Source: Hyphomicrobium denitrificans ATCC 51888
GTDB taxonomy: Bacteria > Pseudomonadota > Alphaproteobacteria > Rhizobiales > Hyphomicrobiaceae
Assembly (NCBI RefSeq): GCF_000143145.1
Contig: NC_014313.1
Coordinates: 2,976,001 to 3,040,000 of the forward strand
DNA length: 64,000 bases
Direction: 5' to 3'
Shown here: piece by piece, positions 1 to 9,164 of the stretch
Numbering within the stretch: the first letter of the stretch is position 1
Layout of the letters: every line of letters begins with the position of its first letter
Notes under the pieces: model-generated
Told to the model about the DNA's origin: nothing
The model's input: the letters and a program-made list of their open reading frames with translations, nothing else
The model's database searches: none
Program-made: the position numbers and the translations under genes

Positions 1-2096
1 TCGAGGCGCAGACGGTCGCCGCGGAAGAGGCCGTGAAGACGACGCAGGCCGAGGCCAGGTCGCGACGCGATGAAGCCCAGCGGGTCCGTCTCGCGGCGAA
101 CGCGTTCTCGACGGAGCGCGAGACGATCGCCAAGCTTCTGGCCGTTGCCGACGAAGGCGCGTATCCGCCCGCCGTCGATCAGATCCGCGTTTCGCCCGGA
201 TATGAGACCGCGCTCGGTGCGGCGCTCGGAGACGATCTCGAAGCGCCTCTGGCGACGGAAGCCAGCGTCCACTGGCGGCACCTCGACGTTCCTGCCGAAG
301 AGCACGCCCTGCCTGCCGAAGCCGAGCCGATGGTGATGCATGTCCAGGCGCCGCAGGAGCTGACGCGCCGCCTACGTCAGATCGGCGTGGTGCACAGGTC
401 CGCCGGGCCGCTGCTGCAGCCGCACTTGAAGCCTGGCCAGCGTCTCGTTTCGCTCGAAGGCGATCTCTGGCGTTGGGATGGCTTCGTCGCGGCTGCGGGT
501 GGCGTGACGCCTGCGGCGCAGCGGCTCGCGCACAAGAACCGCCTGCTCGAACTCGATCGCAAGGCTCAGGCCGTGCTGAACGAGGCCAAGGATACGATCG
601 AAGCCGAGCGCGCGGCGGCTGATGCCGCGCAAAAAGCTGAAGCGGACGAGCGGCGCTTGCGGCAGTTATGGCGCGACAAGCAAAACGAGCTCGCACAAAT
701 CCGGCAGAAATTAACGTCGCTCGAAAAGCTTCAGCGCGAAAGCGAGACGCGGCTTGCGGCTGTCACCGCGCAACGGGCGCGCGCGGACGAAGACCTGACG
801 AACGCGCAGGCGCGGCACGTCGAGATCGAGGCGCACATCGTCACGATGAGCGCTGGCGAAGATCTCGAACCGCTGCTCAAGACGGCGCAGACCGAAGCCG
901 AGCAGGCGCGGCGCGAGGTCGCCGAAGCGCGCGTGCGTGTCGGAAGCATCGAGCGGGATCGTCAAATCCGAGCGGAACGCATTCGTCACGCCAACGCCGA
1001 CATCGCCCGCTGGAAAGGCCGGCACGAGAGCGCCGAACAGCAGGTGCAGGCGCTGGAAGCACGGCTCACCGAAACGCGGGGTGAGATCGAAGCCAACGCC
1101 GATCTGCCCGCGCGCATCGCGGCTCAGCGCGAGACGCTGCTGTCGGCGCTTTCGCGCGCTGACGAAGATCGCAAATCCGCGGCCGACGCGCTGGCTACGG
1201 TCGAAGCCTCGTTGCGAGCGGCGACAGAAGGTTTGCGAGCGGCGCAGACGGAAGTCTCAAGCGCACGCGAAGCCAATGCCCGAATTGAAACACGGCTCGA
1301 AAATGGGCGTCTGCGTCGGCAGGAGGCGGCCCGGCACATTCGCGAGACGTTCGAAGTTGCACCCGAGGATTGCCTCGCAATTGCTGCGGTTTCCGAATTT
1401 TCGACCATTCCGCCGCTTGCCGAAGTCGAAAAACAGCTGACGCGGCTGAAGGCCGATCGCGAACGGCTCGGCGGCGTCAATCTGCAAGCGGATGATGACC
1501 TCGCGGAGGTCTCGAAACAGCTCGAAGGTCTTGGCGCGGAGAAGAACGATCTCGAGCAGGGAATTCAAAAGCTGCGTGGCGCCATCCAGCAGTTGAACAA
1601 GGAAGGCAAGGCGCGGCTCGACGAAGCCTTCGCGACCGTCAATGCGCACTTCGAGCGGCTGTTCACGCATCTGTTCGGTGGCGGCGAAGCGCGGCTCGAG
1701 ATGATCGAGAGTCCGGAAGACCCGTTGGAGGGCGGCCTCGAGATCATCGCCAAGCCGCCAGGAAAGAAGCCTGCGACGCTGTCATTGCTTTCGGGCGGCG
1801 AGCAGACGCTGACGGCGCTATCGCTCATCTTCGCGGTGTTCCTCACCAACCCGTCGCCGATCTGCGTCCTGGACGAGGTCGATGCGCCGCTCGACGATGC
1901 CAACGTCGATCGCTTCTGCCGCCTGATGGAGCAGATGGCGAGCGAGACAGCCACGCGGTTCCTCGCAATCACGCATCACCCGATGACGATGGCGCGCATG
2001 AACCGGCTGTTCGGCGTCACGATGGCTGAAAAGGGCGTGTCGCAGCTCGTCTCCGTCGACCTTCAGACCGCACAGAGCTTCCGGGAAGCGGGTTAA
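1..2096 (+). CDS. smc: Chromosome segregation protein SMC, C-terminal part (5' end outside window)
   Basis: SMC is the ATPase of the bacterial condensin that loads on and compacts the chromosome. The reading frame is open from base 3, so the N-terminal ATPase lobe and first coiled-coil arm lie upstream; about 697 residues are visible. A hinge-like globular segment comes first (roughly visible residues 40-170), then a long Glu/Arg/Ala-rich coiled coil (about 175-520), then the C-terminal ABC head. The head shows the signature LSGGEQ near base 1795 and the Walker B run ICVLDEVDAPLDD near 1860-1895, followed by an ITHH switch-type histidine. It ends TAA at 2096. Identity is firm from hinge, coil and head together; the related Rad50 and RecN have different hinge and head arrangements. 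Confidence 0.95.
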   Translation, partial: EAQTVAAEEAVKTTQAEARSRRDEAQRVRLAANAFSTERETIAKLLAVADEGAYPPAVDQIRVSPGYETALGAALGDDLEAPLATEASVHWRHLDVPAEEHALPAEAEPMVMHVQAPQELTRRLRQIGVVHRSAGPLLQPHLKPGQRLVSLEGDLWRWDGFVAAAGGVTPAAQRLAHKNRLLELDRKAQAVLNEAKDTIEAERAAADAAQKAEADERRLRQLWRDKQNELAQIRQKLTSLEKLQRESETRLAAVTAQRARADEDLTNAQARHVEIEAHIVTMSAGEDLEPLLKTAQTEAEQARREVAEARVRVGSIERDRQIRAERIRHANADIARWKGRHESAEQQVQALEARLTETRGEIEANADLPARIAAQRETLLSALSRADEDRKSAADALATVEASLRAATEGLRAAQTEVSSAREANARIETRLENGRLRRQEAARHIRETFEVAPEDCLAIAAVSEFSTIPPLAEVEKQLTRLKADRERLGGVNLQADDDLAEVSKQLEGLGAEKNDLEQGIQKLRGAIQQLNKEGKARLDEAFATVNAHFERLFTHLFGGGEARLEMIESPEDPLEGGLEIIAKPPGKKPATLSLLSGGEQTLTALSLIFAVFLTNPSPICVLDEVDAPLDDANVDRFCRLMEQMASETATRFLAITHHPMTMARMNRLFGVTMAEKGVSQLVSVDLQTAQSFREAG

Positions 2097-2176
2097 TCCC
2101 GGCGGCTGCGCATCGGCAAGGCGGAACCGCTATTCCCGGCCGGCGTTCTCCAAACTCAGAGGAATGGAGGTCGCCC

Positions 2177-2422
2177 GTGGAAAGGCCGAAATATTCGCCG
2201 ACGAAAGGCGAGGTTATCGAACCAACTGACGCGCGGCAGGGCAACCGAAAGAAGATGAATTTTCGGGTTCTGCTGATTTCGACCGCATTGATCGTCGCAA
2301 TATTTGCTGGGTTCGTGATCGTTTTCTTCAATAAGACCTCGAAACCGATGGATGCGTCGAGCGGCCCACAGCCGTCCACAAGCGAGCCTGCGACCGGCTC
2401 CCAGACGACCCCGCGGCCCTAG
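2177..2422 (+). CDS. Small single-pass membrane protein, unknown function
   Basis: An 81-residue protein starting at GTG 2177, preceded by GGAATGGAGG about 7 bases upstream, which is why I accept the start. The N-terminal 27 residues are charged, one hydrophobic helix follows (about residues 28-50), and the last 30 residues are rich in Ser, Thr, Pro and Gln, so a short cytoplasmic head and a disordered periplasmic tail are likely. It sits 80 bases after smc on the same strand and could be cotranscribed with it. I do not recognise a family. Confidence 0.6.
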   Translation: MERPKYSPTKGEVIEPTDARQGNRKKMNFRVLLISTALIVAIFAGFVIVFFNKTSKPMDASSGPQPSTSEPATGSQTTPRP

Positions 2423-2440
2423 TCACAAACCGCCTGACGT

Positions 2441-2485
2441 TTAGATTTTATCTAATGAACACGCGAAGCATGTTATGCGTGTTCA
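2441..2485. promoter_or_regulatory. Two abutting inverted repeats upstream of the atp operon
   Basis: A perfect palindrome TTAGAT-TTT-ATCTAA (2441-2455) is followed with no gap by a second inverted repeat, TGAACACGC (2456-2464) pairing with GCGTGTTCA (2477-2485) across a 12-base loop. They lie 18 bases after the small ORF stops and about 90 bases before the atpI promoter. The second could act as a factor-independent terminator stem, though no T-run follows; the first looks more like a protein-binding palindrome. Function is inferred only. Confidence 0.4.
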
Positions 2486-2575
2486 GTGCACGCCGGACCT
2501 GCTACTTTCAGGCGAATAAGCCGATAGTGCGCCGTTTCGCCGTACCTGCCGGGGCGATCGCGCATTCCCATTTTC

Positions 2576-2604
2576 TTGACACCCATATACCCCCTATCTA
2601 TGGT
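2576..2604 (+). promoter_or_regulatory. Sigma70-type promoter for the atpI-B-E-F'-F operon
   Basis: A perfect -35 hexamer TTGACA (2576-2581) and a TATGGT -10 element (2599-2604) are separated by exactly 17 bases, the optimum for housekeeping sigma factors. Transcription would begin near 2611, giving a leader of about 50 bases before atpI. Confidence 0.6.
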
Positions 2605-2662
2605 CCGCGCCGTCGATCTCCCGTAGCGGCCGATTTTCCGCAATTTCTGGATGGTTTGAACC

Positions 2663-3064
2663 ATGTCAGGCGATGGCAAGGGTCAGTCTCCGGGCAACGG
2701 CGAAATTAGCCCGGAAGACCGTGAAGCAATCCGCAAACGGTCCGAAGAACTTGGTCACAAGCTCGACGCGCTGAAAACGCAGCGGGCGAAGGCCGAACGG
2801 TCGGTCAAAAACGGAAGCCAGTCCGGTGATTTCGGGGCTGCTTTCAAATTTGCCGCCGAGTTGGTCGTCGGTGTTGTTGTCGGCGGCGCGCTCGGCTGGG
2901 CGCTCGACCAGCATCTTGGCACGGCGCCCTGGTTGATGATCGTTCTGGTCATCATGGGCTTCGCTGCAGGTCTTCTGAATGTTGTCCGCGCCGCCCAACA
3001 GGCGCAGGCAAAAAATGAGCCGCTGCAAAGAGCAGCGCCTTCGGTAAAAGACGACGACGAATGA
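2663..3064 (+). CDS. atpI: ATP synthase subunit I (AtpI)
   Basis: A 133-residue protein at the head of the Fo operon. AtpI is a membrane chaperone that helps assemble the c-ring. The N-terminal half is charged and predicted cytoplasmic (residues 1-50, with many Lys/Arg/Glu); two hydrophobic segments follow (about 60-80 and 88-108), with the Gly-rich GGALGWALD turn typical of AtpI between them. The tail is polar and acidic. The atpB start lies 19 bases downstream. Position plus the two-helix pattern support the name; sequence conservation in this family is low. Confidence 0.85.
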   Translation: MSGDGKGQSPGNGEISPEDREAIRKRSEELGHKLDALKTQRAKAERSVKNGSQSGDFGAAFKFAAELVVGVVVGGALGWALDQHLGTAPWLMIVLVIMGFAAGLLNVVRAAQQAQAKNEPLQRAAPSVKDDDE

Positions 3065-3082
3065 GACGCAGGGGGTAGGAAC

Positions 3083-3841
3083 TTGGCTGCCGAAGTTGCT
3101 GGAGAAGTTGCCCATCACGGTCCGATGGAGCAGTTCGAGATCCACCGGATCATCTCGCTCAATGTGTTCGGACACGATGTCTCGTTCACGAACTCGTCGC
3201 TGATGATGATCATCGCGCTGTTCTTGGTCACGGCATTCATGGTCTTTGCGATGCGCTCGCGCTCGCTGATCCCGTCTCGCGTGCAGTCGCTCGCAGAAAT
3301 CACATATGAATACGTCGCCGGCATCGTCAAAGAGAGCCTCGGCGAAGAGGGAATGAAGTACTTCCCTTGGATTTTCTCGATTTTCATCTTCATTCTCTTC
3401 CTCAATTTCATGAGCCTGTTGCCCGGCTCCTTCGCCGTCACCAGCCACATCATCGTCACGTTCGCGCTGGCCGCTATGGTGTGGATCACGGCGACGATCA
3501 TCGGTTTCTGGAAGCATGGCGCGGGCTATCTCCGGCTTTTCGTCCCGCACGGCGTGCCGCTCTGGCTGCTGGTCGTGATCGTGCCGATCGAGCTCATCTC
3601 GTATTTCATCCGCCCCATCAGCCACTCGGTGCGTCTGTTCGCAAACATGATGGCCGGCCACACCATGCTCGAAGTGTTCGCAGGCTTCGCGGTCATGCTG
3701 CCGTGGTGGGGCAAGATCGCTCCGGCCGGCTTCATGGTGGCTTTCACGGGCCTCGAGCTTCTGGTCGCGTTCCTGCAGGCTCTGATCTTCACCGTTCTGA
3801 CCTGCATCTATCTGAACGACGCCATCAACATGCATCACTAA
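3083..3841 (+). CDS. atpB: F0F1 ATP synthase subunit a
   Basis: A 252-residue integral membrane protein forming the proton half-channels against the c-ring. The essential stator arginine is seen in SVRLFANMMAGH, in the fifth helix, and the last helices carry the conserved FTGLELLVAFLQA segment. The start appears to be TTG at 3083, just after a GGGGGTAGGA purine run; it gives an N-terminus (MAAEVAGEV...QFEIHRI) of normal alphaproteobacterial form, whereas the first ATG, at 3125, has no ribosome site. It lies between atpI and atpE in the usual order. Confidence 0.95.
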   Translation: MAAEVAGEVAHHGPMEQFEIHRIISLNVFGHDVSFTNSSLMMIIALFLVTAFMVFAMRSRSLIPSRVQSLAEITYEYVAGIVKESLGEEGMKYFPWIFSIFIFILFLNFMSLLPGSFAVTSHIIVTFALAAMVWITATIIGFWKHGAGYLRLFVPHGVPLWLLVVIVPIELISYFIRPISHSVRLFANMMAGHTMLEVFAGFAVMLPWWGKIAPAGFMVAFTGLELLVAFLQALIFTVLTCIYLNDAINMHH

Positions 3842-3905
3842 CCGGATCGTCCTGATCCGGTGCGGACTTTCAAACTCAAGAGTTACAGCAAAGGGAGACT
3901 TTGAA

Positions 3906-4130
3906 ATGGATCTTCAAGCAGCGAAGATGATCGGCGCGGGCCTCGCGTGCAGCGCTTTGATCGGCGCTGGTGTCGGCATCGGCAACATCTTCGGCAACTA
4001 CCTGTCGGGCGCTATGCGTAACCCGTCGGCTGCTCCGGGACAGTTCACGAACCTTCTGATCGGCTTCGCTCTCGCCGAAGCAACGGGTCTGTTCGGCCTG
4101 CTGATCGCACTCATCATTCTCTACGGTTGA
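3906..4130 (+). CDS. atpE: F0F1 ATP synthase subunit c
   Basis: A 74-residue two-helix hairpin proteolipid; multiple copies form the rotor ring. The first helix carries the Gly/Ala packing pattern (GAGVGIGNIFGNY), the polar loop has the conserved RNP triplet (AMRNPSA), and the proton-carrying carboxylate is the Glu in FALAEATGLF of helix 2. A good Shine-Dalgarno (AAAGGGAGA) precedes the ATG. The 64-base gap after atpB and the strong site are consistent with the high expression this subunit needs. Confidence 0.97.
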   Translation: MDLQAAKMIGAGLACSALIGAGVGIGNIFGNYLSGAMRNPSAAPGQFTNLLIGFALAEATGLFGLLIALIILYG

Positions 4131-4165
4131 GACTGGGTACGGCACACTCAAACCGGAGGCTAACG

Positions 4166-4729
4166 ATGTTTGCCGGCACCACCATGCTTTTTGCGGCCGC
4201 CGCCGAGGCGGCCGAGGGAGCCGCGAAGCACGAAGGGGGCGGGTTACCGCAGCTCAACCCCGAGCACTTCACGGGTCAGCTCTTTTGGCTGGTTCTGACA
4301 TTTGTCGCCCTGCTGTTCGTCATGAGCAGGATCGCGCTGCCGCGCGTCGGAGACGTTCTGGAAGAACGCCGCGACCGCATCAAGCGCGATCTCGAGTCCG
4401 CTGCACGCCTGAAGGACGAAACTGACGCTGCTCTCGCCAACTACGAAAAGGCGTTAGCGGATGCTCGTTCCAACGCCTCGGGCATTGCCAAGGAAACCCG
4501 CGAGAAGCTCGCGGCGGAAACCGAGGCTGAGCGGCACCGGGTCGATGCTCAGATCGCCGTGAAGCTTCAGGACGCCGAAGCGCGTATTTCGACGACGAAG
4601 TCGAAGGCCGTGTCGGCGATCGGCGAAGTTGCGACGGAGACGGCGCGGGCGGTGGTTTCCAAGCTCATCGGGCACGACGTCTCGCCCGAGGACGTGAAGA
4701 AAGTGCTCCAGCCGGCACCGGCCGAGTAA
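4166..4729 (+). CDS. atpF': F0F1 ATP synthase subunit b' (peripheral stalk)
   Basis: A 187-residue protein with an N-terminal Ala/Glu-rich stretch, one membrane helix (about residues 38-58) and a long charged helix that dimerises with subunit b to form the stator stalk. Photosynthetic and many alphaproteobacterial ATP synthases carry two diverged b subunits, b' followed by b, as here. I start at ATG 4166, 6 bases after CGGAGG; the open frame extends upstream to 4127 but has no better site. The atpF start lies 9 bases after its stop. Confidence 0.92.
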   Translation: MFAGTTMLFAAAAEAAEGAAKHEGGGLPQLNPEHFTGQLFWLVLTFVALLFVMSRIALPRVGDVLEERRDRIKRDLESAARLKDETDAALANYEKALADARSNASGIAKETREKLAAETEAERHRVDAQIAVKLQDAEARISTTKSKAVSAIGEVATETARAVVSKLIGHDVSPEDVKKVLQPAPAE

Positions 4730-4738
4730 GGATAAGCA

Positions 4739-5230
4739 ATGTTAGATCCGAACAATCCACTTTTCTGGGTTCTGCTTGCCTTCCTGACGTTCATTGCGCT
4801 GGTGCTCTACTATCGCGTGCCCGCGCTGATCGGCAAAATGCTCGACGACCGTGCGGACGCAATCCGCAAGGAACTCGACGAAGCTCGCAAGCTTCGCGAA
4901 GACGCTCAGGCCCTTCTCGCCGACTATCAGCGGAAGGCACGCGAGGCGGAAAACGAAGCGCGCTCGATCATCGATCAGGCGAAACGCGAGGCCGAGGCTT
5001 TGGCCGTCGATGCCCGCAAGTCGCTTGCCGAAAGCCTCGAACGGCGGTCGAAGATTGCCGAAGAAAAGATCGCACGTGCGGAGACGCAGGCTCTGAGCGA
5101 AGTCCGCGCAACCGCAGTCGATACGGCGATTTCCGCAGCGCATGAGCTTTTGAAGACGCGCGCTAGCGGTTCGGTTGGCGATTCGCTGATTACTCAGTCG
5201 ATCAGCGATCTTCGCGGCAACCTGAACTAA
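4739..5230 (+). CDS. atpF: F0F1 ATP synthase subunit b
   Basis: A 163-residue peripheral stalk subunit: an N-terminal membrane helix (about residues 5-27, FWVLLAFLTFIALVLYY) then a continuous Glu/Arg/Ala helix. It is the last gene of the Fo operon and ends 30 bases before a strong terminator. The F1 genes (atpHAGDC) are not in the window, in keeping with the split Fo/F1 arrangement of alphaproteobacteria. Confidence 0.95.
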   Translation: MLDPNNPLFWVLLAFLTFIALVLYYRVPALIGKMLDDRADAIRKELDEARKLREDAQALLADYQRKAREAENEARSIIDQAKREAEALAVDARKSLAESLERRSKIAEEKIARAETQALSEVRATAVDTAISAAHELLKTRASGSVGDSLITQSISDLRGNLN

Positions 5231-5254
5231 ACGGCGCCGCTCAATCCAACAGAA

Positions 5255-5290
5255 AAACAAAAGCCAGGCATTATGCCTGGCTTTTTTATT
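5255..5290. terminator. Bidirectional intrinsic terminator between atpF and the lipoprotein gene
   Basis: A 9-bp perfect stem AGCCAGGCA / TGCCTGGCT with a 3-base TTA loop (5262-5282) is followed by a T-run on the plus strand and preceded by an A-rich run (AAAAACAAA), which becomes a T-run on the minus strand. It therefore ends both the atp operon and the convergent lipoprotein gene. Confidence 0.92.
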
Positions 5291-5319
5291 TGTCCGATGG
5301 CTTGGCTGGGCCGCCGATC

Positions 5320-5961
5320 TCAGCCAGAGCCCGATGCACGGCTGTCGAAGCCAATGACGAGTTCGAATTCGCCCGGCCGCGATCCCTCGGGGATGGCGAA
5401 GCTGATCGTGTGCACGGCTGAGAAATAGCTGATCGGCTTATCGGCACCGATGTTGACGTCGATCTTCATCGTATCGGCCGCGACCCGGTCACGCTTCGAA
5501 TTGTTGACGATGACCGCGACGGGCAAGGTCAAAGCACCGGCCTGGCCCTTCGGTCCAAGCAGCACGCGGCCGGAAAAGCCGTATTTGACGACGACGCGGC
5601 CGGGCTCGACCTGGCATTCGCGCGCCGTCTTCGTGATCTCGCCTCGCTGCGTCACCGACATGGCGTCGCCGACGTGGCCCTGCTCATAGAAGGTGATGTA
5701 GTTGTCGCGCGGCGCGATCCGGAGACGCGGACAGCCAGCTTCGATTTCGCCGATGTTCGTGCTGCCGGTGGCGCTCGAGTCCGATGACTTGGCCGCATCG
5801 AGCAGCTGGTCTTCGGAAACGGTCGAGACCTGCGAACCCGACGAGCCGCCGCCGAACATTCCGCCGCCGAGGCCCGACGTCAGCGACGACATTCCGCAGC
5901 CGCCGAGCGCGAGCGCCGAAAATCCGGTCACAACCAGGGCCGCCACGGAAACGGGCGTCAT
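5320..5961 (-). CDS. Outer- or inner-membrane lipoprotein, unknown function
   Basis: A 213-residue protein. I start at ATG 5961 because it gives a clean lipoprotein signal: a hydrophobic segment ending ALALGGC, with Cys at residue 22 as the lipidation site. A Gly/Ser-rich linker (residues 23-50) leads to a folded domain with two further cysteines (in EAGCPRLRI and ARECQVEPG), possibly a disulfide, and a mostly beta-strand look. The open frame runs on upstream to 6315 but that stretch looks non-coding. It is divergent from ispH. No function can be read from the sequence. Confidence 0.8.
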   Translation of the reverse strand: MTPVSVAALVVTGFSALALGGCGMSSLTSGLGGGMFGGGSSGSQVSTVSEDQLLDAAKSSDSSATGSTNIGEIEAGCPRLRIAPRDNYITFYEQGHVGDAMSVTQRGEITKTARECQVEPGRVVVKYGFSGRVLLGPKGQAGALTLPVAVIVNNSKRDRVAADTMKIDVNIGADKPISYFSAVHTISFAIPEGSRPGEFELVIGFDSRASGSG

Positions 5962-6171
5962 CCGGCTGCGTGCTAACCCCGCATCCCTGTCCCAAAGATG
6001 CTGCGGACTTGAGTTCTGCAACAATACCCCCTGAGGTTCCGAAGCGCGGCCCCTTGTATTGTCAAAAAAGGACCGTACCATCCGGCCAAGCCTGCATCCA
6101 ACAGCATTTTCAGATGCGGCGGATGAGTATAAAGACCATCGTTCTTTCATGTCCGGCCTTAACCAATTGAA

Positions 6172-7149
6172 GTGATCGTGCCGAAGCCACCACTCAAAAT
6201 CCTGCTCGCTGCGCCCCGCGGCTTCTGTGCCGGCGTTGATCGCGCCATCCAGATCGTGGAACAGGCTTTGACGAAATTCGGAGCCCCCGTCTACGTCCGA
6301 CACGAAATCGTACACAACCGCTATGTTGTTGATTCACTGAGAGCTAAAGGCGCCGTTTTTGTGAAGGAGCTGGATGAGATCCCGGATACGACTCAACCCG
6401 TGATTTTTTCGGCACACGGAGTGGCCAAGGCTATCCCGGAAAAGGCGAAAAACCGGAACATGTTCGTCGTCGACGCGACTTGTCCACTGGTATCGAAGGT
6501 TCACATGGAGGCGGCACGGCACCACGAGCAGGGTCGCGAAATCATCCTTGTTGGTCATAACGGCCATCCGGAAGTGGTCGGGACGCTGGGGCAGCTGCCT
6601 GCGGGAGCCATCCATCTCGTCGAATCAGTGGAAGACGCGCGGACCTTTACGCCGCGCGATGCATCGAAACTGGCCTATGTCACGCAGACAACGCTGTCGC
6701 TCGACGACACGGCGGAGATTGTCGCGGTGCTCAAGGAGCGCTTTCCCGAGATCGGCGGGCCGGTGAAGGAAGACATCTGCTACGCGACGACCAACCGGCA
6801 GAACGCAGTCAAGGTGATCGCGCCGAAAATCGACGGGCTCCTGGTCATCGGCGGGCCGAAAAGCTCGAATTCGCTGCGGCTGGTCGAAGTCGCCGCAAAG
6901 TCCGGTTGCAAGTTTTCGTATCTGGTCGAGCGCGCCAAGGATATTCCGTGGGGCGATCTTGAGCACGCGCACACGATCGGCATCACGGCCGGCGCGTCGG
7001 CGCCAGAGGTGATCGTCGAAGAGGTCATCGAAGCCATTCGCGAACGCTACGACCTCGATATCGAAATCGTCACGACGCTCGAAGAGCGCGTCGTCTTCAA
7101 CGTGCCACGGGAAGTCAGGGCGCCACGCGCCCCGGCCGAGCAGCACTAG
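6172..7149 (+). CDS. ispH: 4-hydroxy-3-methylbut-2-enyl diphosphate reductase (IspH/LytB)
   Basis: IspH does the last step of the MEP isoprenoid pathway, reducing HMBPP to IPP and DMAPP with a [4Fe-4S] cluster. The three cluster cysteines are seen at residues 19 (PRGFCAGVD), 104 (DATCPLV) and 203 ([11 protein letters not shown]). The substrate residues are present too: His in [19 protein letters not shown] with the proton-relay Glu 134, and the TQTT and SSNSLRL motifs. At 325 residues the length is normal. The start is a GTG at 6172 or 6178; neither has a strong ribosome site. thrB follows after 26 bases. Confidence 0.97.
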   Translation: MIVPKPPLKILLAAPRGFCAGVDRAIQIVEQALTKFGAPVYVRHEIVHNRYVVDSLRAKGAVFVKELDEIPDTTQPVIFSAHGVAKAIPEKAKNRNMFVVDATCPLVSKVHMEAARHHEQGREIILVGHNGHPEVVGTLGQLPAGAIHLVESVEDARTFTPRDASKLAYVTQTTLSLDDTAEIVAVLKERFPEIGGPVKEDICYATTNRQNAVKVIAPKIDGLLVIGGPKSSNSLRLVEVAAKSGCKFSYLVERAKDIPWGDLEHAHTIGITAGASAPEVIVEEVIEAIRERYDLDIEIVTTLEERVVFNVPREVRAPRAPAEQH

Positions 7150-7175
7150 ACCTCCATCCGGCGTCAAGGACAGAT

Positions 7176-8147
7176 ATGGCGGTCTATACCGAAATCAGCG
7201 ACGACGAGCTCGCGCGCTTCATACGTTCCTATAACCTGGGCAGCCTGCTTTCGTGCAAGGGCATTGCCGAGGGCGTCGAGAACACCAACTATCTCGTGCA
7301 TACGACGAAGGGCGCGTTCATCCTCACGCTTTACGAAAAGCGTGTCGACCCGAAGGATCTGCCGTTCTTTCTTGGGCTGATGGAGCATCTCTCCGCGCGG
7401 GGCGTGACGTGTCCGCTACCGGTGCGCGACTCAGAGGGCCGCGTTCTGAACGAGCTTGCCGGCCGGCACGCCGCGCTCGTGACGTTCCTCGAAGGCATGT
7501 GGCCGACGCATCCGAAAGCCGAGCACTGCCTGGAGCTTGGGAAAGCGCTTGCGCGCATGCACATCGCGGGCGCAGGCTTCGCGTTGCATCGCGCTAACGC
7601 GCTCGGACTTTCAGGATGGCGGCCGCTGTTCGAGAGGTTCTCGCCGCGCGCTGCGGAAATTCTGCCAGAGCTCAAAACGCTCATTGCGGACGAACTCTCG
7701 TTCCTTGAAAAATCCTGGCCTGCCGATCTGCCGCAAGGCGTGATCCACGCCGACCTGTTTCCCGACAACGTCTTCTTCATCGACGATAAGCTTTCAGGGC
7801 TGATCGACTTCTATTTCGCCTGCGATGACGCGCTCGCCTACGACATTGCCGTGTCGATCAATGCGTGGTGCTTCGAGCCGGATTGCGAGTTCAACGCCGG
7901 CAAGGGCCGGGCGCTGCTCGAAGGCTACAACAGCGTCAGGCCGTTGACGGACGCCGAGCGAAAGGCGTTTCCAACTCTCGCCCGGGGGGCTGCGATGCGG
8001 TTCCTGCTGACCCGTAGTTACGACTGGTTGAATACGCCGAAGGATGCGCTCGTCGCCCGCAAGGACCCGATCGATTATGTGCGCAGGCTGCGCTTTCACC
8101 AGACCGTCCGTTCTATCGAGGATTATGGCTTCGAGCTTGCCCGATGA
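7176..8147 (+). CDS. thrB: Homoserine kinase (aminoglycoside-phosphotransferase fold)
   Basis: A 323-residue kinase that phosphorylates homoserine for threonine synthesis. It belongs to the APH-like ThrB type found in alphaproteobacteria and pseudomonads, not the GHMP type of E. coli. The catalytic loop is [10 protein letters not shown] (His 191, Asp 193, Asn 198) and the metal-binding Asp is in GLIDFYF (Asp 211). It sits in the common ispH-thrB-rnhA run and overlaps rnhA by ATGA. Its partner enzyme gene thrC lies about 8 kb away on the other strand. Confidence 0.93.
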   Translation: MAVYTEISDDELARFIRSYNLGSLLSCKGIAEGVENTNYLVHTTKGAFILTLYEKRVDPKDLPFFLGLMEHLSARGVTCPLPVRDSEGRVLNELAGRHAALVTFLEGMWPTHPKAEHCLELGKALARMHIAGAGFALHRANALGLSGWRPLFERFSPRAAEILPELKTLIADELSFLEKSWPADLPQGVIHADLFPDNVFFIDDKLSGLIDFYFACDDALAYDIAVSINAWCFEPDCEFNAGKGRALLEGYNSVRPLTDAERKAFPTLARGAAMRFLLTRSYDWLNTPKDALVARKDPIDYVRRLRFHQTVRSIEDYGFELAR

Positions 8148-8623
8148 CCGCTGAGGCGCCCAAGATTCTGATTTATAGCGACGGCGCGTGCTCGGGGAAT
8201 CCAGGCCCCGGCGGCTGGGGCGCCGTGCTGATTTCAGGAAAGCATCGCAAGGAAATCAGTGGCGGCGAGGTTCTGACGACCAACAACCGCATGGAGCTGC
8301 TGGCAGCGATCTCAGCGCTCGAAGCCTTGAAGAAGCGAAGCGAGGTCGCGCTCTATACCGACAGCGCCTACGTCAAGAACGGCATCACGGGCTGGGTTCA
8401 CGGCTGGAAAAAGAACGGCTGGCGGACGGCGGACAAGAAACCCGTCAAGAACGTAGAACTCTGGCAAGCGCTCGACGCGCTACGCAACAAGCACGACGTC
8501 GAGTGGCACTGGTTGAAAGGCCATGCCGGACATCCGGAGAACGAACGCGCCGACGAGTTGGCGCGTCAGGCCATGGCTCCATTCAAGCTGGCGCCTCGGC
8601 CTGACGCCTCCACGAAGATCTAG
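8144..8623 (+). CDS. rnhA: Ribonuclease HI
   Basis: A 159-residue enzyme that cuts RNA in RNA:DNA hybrids. All four catalytic carboxylates are visible: Asp 13 ([16 protein letters not shown]), Glu 51 (NNRMELLAA), Asp 73 (YTDSAYV) and Asp 137 (NERADELA), plus the flexible-loop His in KGHAGHPEN. The start overlaps the thrB stop, so the two are translationally coupled. Its stop overlaps the convergent peroxiredoxin stop by 4 bases. Confidence 0.97.
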   Translation: MTAEAPKILIYSDGACSGNPGPGGWGAVLISGKHRKEISGGEVLTTNNRMELLAAISALEALKKRSEVALYTDSAYVKNGITGWVHGWKKNGWRTADKKPVKNVELWQALDALRNKHDVEWHWLKGHAGHPENERADELARQAMAPFKLAPRPDASTKI

Positions 8624-9114
8624 AGCGAGCGATCGATCATCGAGCACAGGTTCGCCGCGCTCGATTTTTCGGCGACCGGCGGACTGTCCTCGACGTTCAA
8701 GACTTTGACGACGCCGTCGTCGACCAGCATGGCATAGCGCTTCGAGCGCAGTCCGAGGCCGAAACCGGCCAGATCGATATCGAGGCCGATGGCCTTGGCG
8801 AAATCGCCGGAGCCGTCCGCCAGCATTTCGATCTTGCCTGCGGCGCCCGTATCTTTCGCCCAGTTGGTCAGCACGAAGACATCGTTGACGGCGGTGCAGG
8901 CGATCGCATCGATGCCCTTGGCTTTCAGTTCATCGACGCGATTGACGAAGCCCGGCATGTGATCATTCGAGCAGGTCGGCGTATACGCGCCCGGCACCGC
9001 GAACAGCGCAACTTTCTTTCCCGCAAAGACTTCGGCGACCGTCTTCGGCTTCGGCCCATCGGACCCCATCACCGTAAACTTTGCGTCAGGCAGCTTGTCG
9101 CCAACATTGATCAT
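8620..9114 (-). CDS. Peroxiredoxin (Prx5 / glutaredoxin-dependent type)
   Basis: A 164-residue peroxidase reducing hydrogen peroxide and alkyl hydroperoxides. The peroxidatic Cys 48 is in the motif [16 protein letters not shown], the form specific to the Prx5 / hybrid-Prx family. Other cysteines at 73 and near the C-terminus (NLCSM) could be a resolving partner. A conserved RSKRYAMLV segment follows. A plain RBS (AGAGGAACGC) precedes the ATG. It is convergent with rnhA. Confidence 0.93.
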   Translation of the reverse strand: MINVGDKLPDAKFTVMGSDGPKPKTVAEVFAGKKVALFAVPGAYTPTCSNDHMPGFVNRVDELKAKGIDAIACTAVNDVFVLTNWAKDTGAAGKIEMLADGSGDFAKAIGLDIDLAGFGLGLRSKRYAMLVDDGVVKVLNVEDSPPVAEKSSAANLCSMIDRSL

Positions 9115-9164
9115 CGTGCGTTCCTCTTGTTTTGATTATCGCGATGCGTTCGCGGGACGTTCGG

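Noticed and set aside
2666..3838. Long minus-strand open frame of 390 codons opposite atpI and atpB
   Set aside because: It mirrors two well-supported genes on the other strand; composition is Asp/Arg/His-rich as expected of an antisense reading of a high-GC gene.
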